64,000 bases of DNA from Microbacterium amylolyticum. GTDB taxonomy: Bacteria; Actinomycetota; Actinomycetes; Actinomycetales; Microbacteriaceae. A program made the translations under genes and the position numbers. The notes beneath the pieces were generated by a model, which worked only from the letters and a program-made list of their open reading frames with translations, did no database searches and had not been told where the DNA came from. The stretch is taken from the NCBI RefSeq assembly GCF_011046975.1, contig NZ_CP049253.1, positions 1,302,001 to 1,366,000 on the forward strand, given 5' to 3'. Shown piece by piece: positions 57,598-64,000 of the stretch; positions within the stretch are counted from its first letter, which is position 1; every line of letters begins with the position of its first letter.

Positions 57598-59552
57598 GCG
57601 CGGCGTGTGGCTGCGAACACGAGCCTGCTACTGCGGCGGATGATGAGAATGAAGAGGTGGGGCGACCCTGGTGGAAGGACCGCGGCATCATGGTGCCGGT
57701 CTTTTCAGGTGTCGCATTCCTCACCGGTCTAATCCTTGAATGGTCCGGCCTCGAGATCCCGGCGCTCGTGCTGTTCTGGGCCGGCCTGTTGCTGGGCGCG
57801 TCGACGTTCACTCCTGGCGCGATCCGGAAGCTGTTAAAGGGCAAGCTCGGGATCGGGCTGCTGATGACGATCAGCGCGATCGGCGCGGTCATTCTCGGTT
57901 ACGTCGAGGAGGCCGCAGCGTTGGCCTTCCTATACTCAATCGCAGAGGCCCTCGAGGACAAGGCGATGGACCGCGCCCGGGGAGGGCTGCGGGCGCTGCT
58001 GAAGCTGGTGCCGGAGACGGCGACAGTGCTGCGCGACGGGGTGTCCGTGCAGGTTCAGGCGAAGGAGCTGACGGTCGGCCAGGTCATGGTGGTCCGACCG
58101 GGCGAGCGGATCGCGACCGACGGGATCGTCCGTGCGGGGCGCTCCAGCTTGGACACCTCGGCGATCACCGGGGAATCGATCCCGGTCGAGGTCGAGCCCG
58201 GCGATGCGGTGTCGGCCGGCGCGATCAACAGCGCCGGCGCACTGGAGGTCGAAACGACCGCGGCGGGTACCGACAACTCGCTAACCACGATCGTCGAACT
58301 GGTGGAGCAGGCGCAGACGGAGAAGGGCGAGCGTGCTCGTCTCGCGGACCGGATCGCTCGCCCGCTGGTGCCCGGTGTGCTGATCCTCGCCGCCCTCGTC
58401 GCGATCCTCGGATCGCTGCTGGGCGACCCGGAGATGTGGATCACCCGCGCACTCGTCGTGCTAGTCGCAGCCTCACCCTGTGCGCTGGCGATCTCTGTTC
58501 CGCTGACGGTCGTCGCCGCGATCGGCGCGGCGAGCAAGTTCGGCGTGATCATCAAATCCGGAGCCGTCTTCGAGCGCTTCGGCACGGTCCGGCATGTAGC
58601 CGTCGACAAGACCGGCACCCTCACCTGCAACGAGCCCGCGGTCACCGCCGTCCTCACCGCGAACAGCGTGACCGAAACACAGGCGCTGGCCTGGGCGGCG
58701 GCGCTGGAACAGCACAGCACGCATCCCCTCGCCTCCGCTATCACCGCTGCGACTCCGGGCATTGCGGCAGCTGTAGACGTGACCGAGAAGGCCGGGCACG
58801 GCATCGAAGGCACCGTCGACGGGTCGAGAATCACCGTCGGCAGCCCCCGCTGGCTCGACGCCGGGGAGCTCGGAGACCGGGTCGCGGGTCTCGAGGAACA
58901 GGGCATGACCGTCGTGATCGTCCACCGGGACGGATTCCCGGTCGCGGCGATCGGTGTCCGCGACGAACTGCGCCCCGAAGTTCCCGAAGCCGTCCGCACG
59001 CTCGCGGATCAGGGCATCGACATGACCATGCTCACCGGGGACAACGCCCGCACCGCACGCGCCCTCGCCGCACAGGCTGGCATCAAGGATGTGCGTGCGG
59101 AGCTGCGTCCCGAGGACAAGGCAGCGGCAATCGGTGAGCTGTCGAAGGCGGGATCGGTCGCGATGATTGGCGACGGCATCAACGACGCCCCGGCCCTCGC
59201 CTCCGCGGACATCGGCATCGCGATGGGAGCGACCGGTTCCGACGCAGCGATCGAGTCCGCCGATGTCGCGTTCACGGGCCACGACCTGCGCCTCATTCCG
59301 CGGGCGTTCGACCACGCCCGCCGGTGTCGGCGGATCATCAACCAGAACATCTTCCTGTCGTTGCTGATCATCACCGCGTTGCTCCCACTCGCGCTGTTCG
59401 GAGTCCTGGGGCTGGCCGCCGTCGTCCTGGTCCACGAGATCGCTGAGGTCATCGTGATCCTTAACGGCCTGCGCGCCGCGCGCGCCAAGTCGCCCGCGCT
59501 GTCGTCGGTAACGCCTTCTTCACCTGTCGCGGTCCACGCGGGTCGGAACTGA
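57594..59552 (+). CDS. cadA: Heavy-metal P1B-type ATPase (Cd/Zn/Co class)
   Basis: A 652-residue pump. It lacks a CxxC-type HMA domain; the N-terminus has only CGCEH. The transmembrane site is AASPCALAISVP near residue 293, the SPC form found in P1B-4 pumps, rather than CPC. VLVHEIAEVIVILN near the C-terminus provides the second conserved His-Glu. The actuator TGES and phosphorylation DKTGTLTCNEP near residue 338, and GDGINDAPALA near 526, are intact. Translational coupling to the CmtR-like gene points to Cd/Pb efflux; the SPC site also allows Co or Zn. The gene symbol is by context only. Confidence 0.9.
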   Translation: MSAACGCEHEPATAADDENEEVGRPWWKDRGIMVPVFSGVAFLTGLILEWSGLEIPALVLFWAGLLLGASTFTPGAIRKLLKGKLGIGLLMTISAIGAVILGYVEEAAALAFLYSIAEALEDKAMDRARGGLRALLKLVPETATVLRDGVSVQVQAKELTVGQVMVVRPGERIATDGIVRAGRSSLDTSAITGESIPVEVEPGDAVSAGAINSAGALEVETTAAGTDNSLTTIVELVEQAQTEKGERARLADRIARPLVPGVLILAALVAILGSLLGDPEMWITRALVVLVAASPCALAISVPLTVVAAIGAASKFGVIIKSGAVFERFGTVRHVAVDKTGTLTCNEPAVTAVLTANSVTETQALAWAAALEQHSTHPLASAITAATPGIAAAVDVTEKAGHGIEGTVDGSRITVGSPRWLDAGELGDRVAGLEEQGMTVVIVHRDGFPVAAIGVRDELRPEVPEAVRTLADQGIDMTMLTGDNARTARALAAQAGIKDVRAELRPEDKAAAIGELSKAGSVAMIGDGINDAPALASADIGIAMGATGSDAAIESADVAFTGHDLRLIPRAFDHARRCRRIINQNIFLSLLIITALLPLALFGVLGLAAVVLVHEIAEVIVILNGLRAARAKSPALSSVTPSSPVAVHAGRN

Positions 59553-59564
59553 GAGGAGTTGGTC

Positions 59565-59882
59565 ATGGAGATTACGTTGCAATACTTCGACGGGTGCCCG
59601 AACTGGGAGATACTCGATAGTCGGCTTGCTGGGCTGCTCGACGGCCGATCAGATGTCCGCGTCACACGTCAGTTGGTCGAGACCCCGGAGGACGCTGTGC
59701 GACTCGGGTTCCACGGGTCACCGACCGTTCTCGTCGACGGGGTCGATCCCTTCGCAGACGAGCACGCGCCGGTCGGGCTCGCCTGCCGGGTGTTTAGTAC
59801 CCCTGCCGGGCTGGGAGGGTCTCCGACCGTCGAGCAGTTGCGCGAGGCGATTTCCGGGCGAGCGCTGACGGGTGATGCTTGA
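59565..59882 (+). CDS. Thioredoxin-like protein with CPNW motif
   Basis: A 105-residue protein beginning MEITLQYFDGCPNWEILDSRL, with FHGSPTVLVDGVDPF in the cis-Pro position and CRVF later. It resembles the small thioredoxin-like proteins found next to heavy-metal and mercury genes. I chose ATG at 59565 behind GAGGAG; an in-frame TTG two codons earlier is unlikely. It follows cadA by 12 bases and probably reduces or shuttles a metal or thiol, but this is inference. Confidence 0.75.
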   Translation: MEITLQYFDGCPNWEILDSRLAGLLDGRSDVRVTRQLVETPEDAVRLGFHGSPTVLVDGVDPFADEHAPVGLACRVFSTPAGLGGSPTVEQLREAISGRALTGDA

Positions 59883-60176
59883 TCAGGCGCGGGTGGAACG
59901 AAGAGCCGGGTAATCGGACCACTCACCGCCGGCGAGACGTGACCATGAGGCAGCGGACGCCGTCGTGATGCCGAGGAGGTCCGAGACGATGTCGGCATCG
60001 GACAGGAACCTGCGGGCCATCTGCCATCGGTGGTCGGAGGCATAGCCGAGGCTGAGCACGTGATAGTGCACCTCGCCGTTCGCCCAGCCCTCGGGCGCAA
60101 CGCCATGCAGCCCCTCCGATGTCAGAAGTGGCGTCAGTCCCGTGCGCGGGTCCTGGTTCTGACGCAACCGTCGCAC
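59883..60176 (-). CDS. Hypothetical protein at the right end of the metal island
   Basis: A 97-residue frame from GTG, reading GLHGVAPEGWANGEVHYHVLSL and SDADIVSDLLGITTASAASWSR. The last part resembles the C-terminal tails of some actinobacterial integrases (DLLGI...ASWSRLAGGEW), but the first part does not, so I do not assign it. It may be a truncated mobile-element gene marking the island border. Stop codon faces the thioredoxin-like stop. Confidence 0.4.
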   Translation of the reverse strand: MRRLRQNQDPRTGLTPLLTSEGLHGVAPEGWANGEVHYHVLSLGYASDHRWQMARRFLSDADIVSDLLGITTASAASWSRLAGGEWSDYPALRSTRA

Positions 60177-60329
60177 GTGCTCGTCGACGCTGAGCTAAGC
60201 CGGAGCCTCACCGCCGAGCAGAAAGGACATCTCAACCGCATCGGCGTGGGCGCGAAGACTCGGCTCGCCGGCCGGTGAATCGACGTACCGTCCACTGTCG
60301 GTTCCATCCGCGGCGCGGGCGCCGGGCTG
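60177..60329. other. Short noncoding gap
   Basis: No convincing gene. A plus-strand frame ending SLTAEQKGHLNRIGVGAKTR looks slightly coding but has no start or domain that I recognise. Confidence 0.3.
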
Positions 60330-61022
60330 CTAGCACGCATCGATCAGCTGTTCCCGCTGCCTCTTCGCACGAGCCGAGAACTCGGCGAGGCGGGAGGCGA
60401 GCTCCGCATGAGCCGTTTTTCGTCTCGTTTTCGCGTGCCGGCGATCGCGAACGAACCGCGCGGGATTCCCGGCAACGATCCCCCACTCGGGGACGTCCTT
60501 TGTGACAACGGCCCCCGCACCGATGACCGCATGGCTGCCGATTGTGATCCCGTCGACGATGGTGACGTTGGATCCGATCCAGACGTCGTCCCCCACCGTG
60601 ATCCCGACCTCTGTCCCCGCCTGCTTGTACACGGGGCGATCGGGCGCCATCGAGTGGTTGAAGCCGAGGATCGAGGTGTGCGCGCCGATGCGCACGCCCT
60701 CTCCGAGCCTCACCGTTCCGCGCACAACCGTGAAGACGTTGATTGTGCAGTCGGGCCCTGTCTCGATCGTGCCCGTCAGATAGGCGTGGGCGCCAACGTA
60801 GCTCCCGTCTCCGAGCACCAGGCGGGTCGGTTGCACCATCGCCAGATCGGAGAGAAAACACTGGTCCCCTATCGCACCCTCGGCACGCTGCAGGATTTCG
60901 GCCTGGCGGGCGATCTGGCGCTCACGCTGCTCCGGGGTTGCCTCAGACCTAAAAAGCCACGCGTTATAGTCCAGCAGCTTCGCATCGTCCGGTGGGGTCG
61001 TCGTTGACGCCGAGAGATTCAT
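60330..61022 (-). CDS. Left-handed beta-helix acyltransferase
   Basis: A 230-residue hexapeptide-repeat acyltransferase. About a dozen [LIV]-G-x4 turns are visible: LVLGDGSYVGAHAYLTG, VRLGEGVRIGAHTSILG, VGDDVWIGSNVTIVDGITIGSHAVIG. The catalytic-loop-like FNHSM (GFNHSMAPDRP) and VPEWGIVAGNPARFVR are as in maltose/galactoside O-acetyltransferases. The C-terminal helix is Arg-rich. Substrate unknown. ATG at 61022. It lies beyond the metal island with the siderophore-interacting gene upstream on the same strand. Confidence 0.88.
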   Translation of the reverse strand: MNLSASTTTPPDDAKLLDYNAWLFRSEATPEQRERQIARQAEILQRAEGAIGDQCFLSDLAMVQPTRLVLGDGSYVGAHAYLTGTIETGPDCTINVFTVVRGTVRLGEGVRIGAHTSILGFNHSMAPDRPVYKQAGTEVGITVGDDVWIGSNVTIVDGITIGSHAVIGAGAVVTKDVPEWGIVAGNPARFVRDRRHAKTRRKTAHAELASRLAEFSARAKRQREQLIDAC

Positions 61023-61072
61023 GGCCTCATTCTGTGCGTGACGGACACACCCCCGTCAAACCATGCATACGC

Positions 61073-61130
61073 ATCCTTCCGTAAGCATCTTTGCCCGGGA
61101 GACCAGCATGTCCGTCCCTTACGGAAGGAT
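61073..61130. repeat. Inverted repeat around the end of the siderophore-interacting gene
   Basis: ATCCTTCCGTAAG and its exact complement lie 32 bases apart; the right arm covers the stop codon of the siderophore-interacting gene. It can form a terminator or act as an operator for the acyltransferase. Confidence 0.55.
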
Positions 61131-61898
61131 CTGCCCGATCGGTTCACGCTTCTCCGCCTGGAACCGGTCTTCGTTGCGCCCCCGGGCCCAGTAGCCGGAC
61201 AGCGATACCTGTGAACGCTCAAGAGCTCGCTCGTCGAGGAGCACGCGGCGCAGCGCCTTCATGGATTCACGCTCGCCGTGGGCGAAAACCTCAACGCAGC
61301 CATCGCGCCACTCCAGGTCACGCACGGCATCGGCCAGGAACTCGGGTTCGTGTGCGACATCGATCAGCCATCGCACCTCGACACCGGCGGGCGCATCAAG
61401 CTCGAGAAAAGCGTCGTCTGCCTCGGCCTCGATCAGCACGACGCCCGTGGCGTCGGAGGGCAGCGCTTCGAGGCTCGCGGCAATGGCCGGAACGGCCGAG
61501 AGATCGCCGGCGTAGAGATACCAGTCGGCCTCGGGATCGGGACGGAACCCGCCACCCGGACCCATAAACGTCACCACGGCACCCGGGCGCACGGACGCCG
61601 CCCACGGGCCCGCGATGCCCTCATCGCCATGCACGACGAAATCAACGTCGAGAGTCTGCGCGATGTGGTCGACGGCACGCACCGTGTAGGTGCGTGTGAC
61701 GGGGTGCGACTCGGGAGCCGGAGTGGTGAACTTCAGCTTGATGTACTTATCCGTCTCGAGGCGATCGGAGAACTTCGCGAACTCCGGCCCGCCCAGGCGC
61801 ACACGCACCAGGTGCGGCGTGAGCCGCACGGTCTGAACGACGGTCAGGTCGATCGTGGGCCGCGGAGGGCGAGGTGTGGTCTGAGAAGAAAGTGCCAT
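61119..61898 (-). CDS. Siderophore-interacting FAD/NAD(P)H reductase
   Basis: A 259-residue ViuB/SIP-type ferric-siderophore reductase. The FAD-binding signature is TRTYTVRAVD, with VDFVVHGDEGIAGPWAASVRPG and GPGGGFRPDPEADWYLYAGDLSAVPAI, seen in parts. The C-terminal region has CVEVFAHGERESMKALRRVL and YWARGRNEDRFQAEKREP. It releases iron in the cytoplasm by reduction. The start is ATG at 61898 or GTG at 61907; the ribosome site GGAGG is close to both. No iron box is visible in front of it. Confidence 0.9.
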   Translation of the reverse strand: MALSSQTTPRPPRPTIDLTVVQTVRLTPHLVRVRLGGPEFAKFSDRLETDKYIKLKFTTPAPESHPVTRTYTVRAVDHIAQTLDVDFVVHGDEGIAGPWAASVRPGAVVTFMGPGGGFRPDPEADWYLYAGDLSAVPAIAASLEALPSDATGVVLIEAEADDAFLELDAPAGVEVRWLIDVAHEPEFLADAVRDLEWRDGCVEVFAHGERESMKALRRVLLDERALERSQVSLSGYWARGRNEDRFQAEKREPIGQILP

Positions 61899-62022
61899 CG
61901 CCTCCACGCTACCGTCACTGGCGCAACCCGGGGCCGGACAACGACAATGGCCGTCGGGCGCAGGGCTCGTGCACCTTTGCCGTTCCCCCCTACCCTCGTC
62001 GCATGAAACTGAAGGGCACGCC

Positions 62023-62325
62023 GTGCGGTGGTCCGAGTACGTTTCGCTCGACGAGGAGTTGGCAACGCTCGACTGGTGGTGGGACGTCGTTGACCGCGCG
62101 GCACCTGATCACCCGGAGATTCGCGACATCACTCCCTGCATGGGCGAGCTGGACGCAGTAACGGCAGAGGCCCTCCGAGACGTCATGGATGACGTTGAGC
62201 TCAGTGCGCTGCGGTGGAAGGGCTATTCAGAAAACCCGTCCACGACGTTGATGGTGCCCTGGCTGAGCGCGGATGAGCACACGGCCGGGCGGTCACGTCC
62301 GAGACCGCGAGAGCATGAGGCATGA
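62023..62325 (+). CDS. Hypothetical protein
   Basis: A 100-residue acidic protein from GTG at 62023 (GAAGGGC upstream), beginning RWSEYVSLDEELATLDWWWD and reading DRAAPDHPEIRDITPCMGELDAV. I do not recognise a family. An earlier start at 61969 would add a low-complexity extension. It is next to decayed genes and may be a remnant. Confidence 0.45.
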   Translation: MRWSEYVSLDEELATLDWWWDVVDRAAPDHPEIRDITPCMGELDAVTAEALRDVMDDVELSALRWKGYSENPSTTLMVPWLSADEHTAGRSRPRPREHEA

Positions 62326-62346
62326 CCGACGTACGCAATATCCACA

Positions 62347-62455
62347 CGGCAGGCTCAGGTTGATCACCTTGTCGACACGGACCGGGTGCAGCAGGGCCAA
62401 TCCTCAGACGACGTTCGCGCCCCAATCGTGACCGACGAAGCATTCTGGACACCGG
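62347..62455 (-). pseudogene. Alpha/beta-hydrolase (epoxide hydrolase type) fragment
   Basis: On the minus strand, CFVGHDWGANVV is followed by TGA and then GLALLHPVRVDKVINLSLP. In epoxide hydrolases and related enzymes the phrase is VGHDWGA...WGLALLHP, with the nucleophile Asp in GHDWG. So a Trp codon appears changed to TGA, and both ends of the gene are missing. It overlaps the upstream end of the WYL regulator remnant. Confidence 0.65.
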
Positions 62456-62484
62456 GTGTCCTCGATCTTCGGCAAGCTGAGGTC

Positions 62485-63060
62485 ATGCGAACTGATTCCA
62501 CGGGCCAGGCGCTGCAGTTGTTGTCGCTTCTGCAGACCCACCGCATCTGGCCCTGCGCAGAACTTGCAGCGCGGCTCGGAGTGACCGAACGAACGGTGCG
62601 CCGAGACCTCGACCGCCTTCGCGAGCTCGGCTACCCGATCGATTCGATCTCGGGAAGGTACGGCGGTTACCGGCGACATCAGGGCGAGAGCAGCAGACGG
62701 CATGTCGAGCCGCATCAGCTCGGCAGCCATTTTGCGCCCCGCACGATTCCCGGTGGAGACGCGGCCGGTTTCGTCGCGAGCTCGGTCGGCCTCACTGCCC
62801 GTGACCACAACGCGACGCTCATCATTCACAAACCTTTCGCCGAGGTTGAGGGCGTCCTCCGGTGGGCTGACCACGCTCTGAGGGAGGAACACACAGAACA
62901 CTGCGTCGTCCAGATCCGCAGCGAAGACCTCGGACGGCTCGCGATGACCGTGGCCGAGATAGCGCTCACCGCCCCTGTGTCTGTCCTCGAGCCGGACGAG
63001 CTCGCGAGCGCCGTTGGGCGACTCACCGCTCACCTCGTAGATCGGGAGCGACTCTCGTGA
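62485..63060 (+). pseudogene. WYL-domain (YafY-type) regulator with internal deletions
   Basis: A 191-codon frame whose N-terminal HTH_11 is intact: GQALQLLSLLQTHRIWPCAELA and RLGVTERTVRRDLDRLRELGYPIDS. After YGGYR the frame jumps to RRHVEPHQL, part of the WYL domain, and then directly to FAPRTIPGGDAAGFV, omitting the central core with the W-Y-L residues. The C-terminal helix (LRWADHALREE, PVSVLEPDELASAVGRL) is present. Full proteins are near 320 residues. The loss keeps frame, so a short protein might still be made. Its stop overlaps the YdeI-like start (GTGA). Confidence 0.75.
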
Positions 63061-63677
63061 CCGCTTCGGATGCGACCCCCGCAGCCTCGGATCATCCCCC
63101 GACGTGGAAATTCGACTACCCGATCTTCCATGCCGAGACCCGGGCCGAGTGGCGGACATGGCTGTTAGACAACCACACGACTTTTCGCGGCGTGTGGTTG
63201 TGTTCCTGGCGCACCGCCACGGGCCGCGCGCGCTGTCCGTACCCCGAGGCCGTCGAGGAAGCCATATGCTTCGGATGGATCGATTCCACGATCGCCGTCC
63301 TCGACGAGGAACGTAACCTTCAGTTGTTCACGCCGCGCAGACCGAAGAGTTCCTGGACCCGACTCAACCGCACCCGAGCGGCGGCCATGGAAGAGCGTGG
63401 GCTCATGGTCGACGCGGGCCGTAACGCCATCGCCGCAGCAAAGTCCACCGGATGGTGGACGATCTTGGATCAGGTCGAAGATCTCGAGGAGCCACCACAA
63501 CTGAAAGCGGCACTCGATCGGAATCCGCTGGCACGAAGCAACTGGGATGGTTTTCCTCCCAGCGCGCGCAAACAGATGCTGTGGTGGATCGTCACGGCAG
63601 CTCGAGATGTGACGCGGTCGCGTCGAATTGCCCACGTCGTCGCCGAAGCCGCCGCCGGCCGACGGGCCCAGGGCTGA
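63057..63677 (+). CDS. YdeI/OmpD-associated family protein
   Basis: A 206-residue protein with the bacteriocin-protection domain pattern: EWRTWLLDNHTTFRGVWLCSW, YPEAVEEAICFGWIDSTIAVLDE, and FTPRRPKSSWTRLNRTR. The C-terminal helical part includes LDRNPLARSNWDGFPPSARKQMLWWI. Related proteins are linked to peptide and envelope-stress tolerance, but the molecular function is unknown. It starts with GTG overlapping the stop of the WYL remnant. Confidence 0.85.
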   Translation: MTASDATPAASDHPPTWKFDYPIFHAETRAEWRTWLLDNHTTFRGVWLCSWRTATGRARCPYPEAVEEAICFGWIDSTIAVLDEERNLQLFTPRRPKSSWTRLNRTRAAAMEERGLMVDAGRNAIAAAKSTGWWTILDQVEDLEEPPQLKAALDRNPLARSNWDGFPPSARKQMLWWIVTAARDVTRSRRIAHVVAEAAAGRRAQG

Positions 63678-63701
63678 GCGCGGCCGACAGGTGCTCCGTC
63701 A

Positions 63702-64000
63702 TCACGCAAGTCCGAGGCAGAAGGCCATGACCGCCTGTTGCACAGGCAGAAGAGACCTCTTGAAAGCGTGGCCGACGAAGGCGGGGTGCTCCAGCGCATC
63801 TGCGCTCACCTCTCGGCCGCGAATGAAGGGCGGGCAAGGATTGAGGCGCGCGCCCGCTGGGGCCGTATCGAGAAGAGCCGCGGTAATCCGGTACGACGCG
63901 AGAACATCGCTGTGCGGGCCCGGTCCGTCGGCGAGGATCACATCGGCGGACCGGATCGCCGTCTCGAGGTCATCAGTCCACCGGGCGCCCGGCGTTCGGA
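63702..64000 (-). CDS. Ornithine/aspartate carbamoyltransferase family protein, C-terminal part
   Basis: Runs off the right edge, so only the C-terminal ~98 residues are seen. It reads AIRSADVILADGPGPHSD and SYRITAALLDTAP, then NPCPPFIRGREVSADALEHPAF and RSLLPVQQAVMAFCLGLA. This matches the ornithine-binding half of the ATCase/OTCase fold, and PPFIRGREVS is close to the usual MPP..RG motif. Which of the two reactions it performs cannot be read from this end. The start lies outside the window. Confidence 0.8.
   Translation of the reverse strand, partial: RTPGARWTDDLETAIRSADVILADGPGPHSDVLASYRITAALLDTAPAGARLNPCPPFIRGREVSADALEHPAFVGHAFKRSLLPVQQAVMAFCLGLA

Noticed and set aside
52140..60200. Integrative element with attachment sites around the metal island
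   Set aside because: No tRNA at either edge, no integrase that I can identify and no clear direct repeats, so I call it only a resistance island.
62404..63159. Minus-strand 251-codon frame containing GHDWGA
   Set aside because: Most of it is antisense to the WYL remnant. Only the last ~15 residues match a hydrolase, and they were listed as a fragment instead.

Overview
The window reads as chromosome from a high-GC Gram-positive actinobacterium, most likely Microbacteriaceae (Microbacterium-like). The evidence is the high-GC codon bias, the trnW-secE-nusG-rplK-rplA and rplJ-rplL clusters, a mycolic-type hadA/hadB-murB-aspC neighbourhood, GTP-dependent PEP carboxykinase beside a RamB-type regulator, LAPTG-anchored surface proteins and frequent GTGA/ATGA stop-start overlaps.

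Layout. 1-4 kb: an oxidoreductase/cupin pair and an S9 peptidase. 4-7 kb: a broken, chimeric aminomethyltransferase gene behind a GntR-type palindrome, then an aldehyde dehydrogenase. 7-13 kb: central carbon and one-carbon metabolism (pckG, ramB-like regulator, folD, glyA), with a ZTP riboswitch in front of glyA. 13-19 kb: a secreted trypsin-like protease, a META lipoprotein, and an unusual sigma factor fused to an anti-sigma-like zinc finger, membrane segments and a long Pro-rich extracellular part. 19-24 kb: an alpha-glucoside uptake operon (binding protein, two permeases, GH13 glucosidase). 24-29 kb: rplJ/rplL with an L10 leader, a quinone-oxidoreductase-like enzyme, and an MFS pump-MarR operon with palindromic operators. 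29-38.6 kb: a YqaJ-type nuclease, then a giant cell-wall-anchored two-domain GH43 protein flanked on both sides by decayed genes (M20 hydrolase, DASS transporter, amidase, agmatine deiminase). 38.7-41.3 kb: rplA, rplK, nusG, secE, tRNA-Trp. 41.5-44.7 kb: a GntR regulator and a broken GABA locus (gabD intact, gabT and pucR each cut in half by what looks like one deletion). 44.7-49 kb: aspC, TauE, hadA/hadB, murB. 49-52 kb: a histidine kinase, response regulator and DUF4097-like membrane protein operon. 52-60 kb: a copper/cadmium resistance island with CsoR and CmtR-type sensors and two P1B ATPases. 60-64 kb: acetyltransferase, siderophore-interacting protein, a deletion-scarred WYL regulator, a YdeI-like protein and the end of a carbamoyltransferase.

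The strongest theme is selective decay. Housekeeping genes are intact, but nitrogen, amine and one-carbon catabolic genes (aminomethyltransferase, M20, DASS, amidase, agmatine deiminase, gabT, pucR, WYL regulator, alpha/beta-hydrolase) carry short deletions, frameshifts or stops. Several deletions keep frame and create chimeric reading frames. This suggests a lineage that recently became specialised on plant or animal glycans and lost amine use.

All functional calls come from motifs and gene context read by eye. No database search was run.
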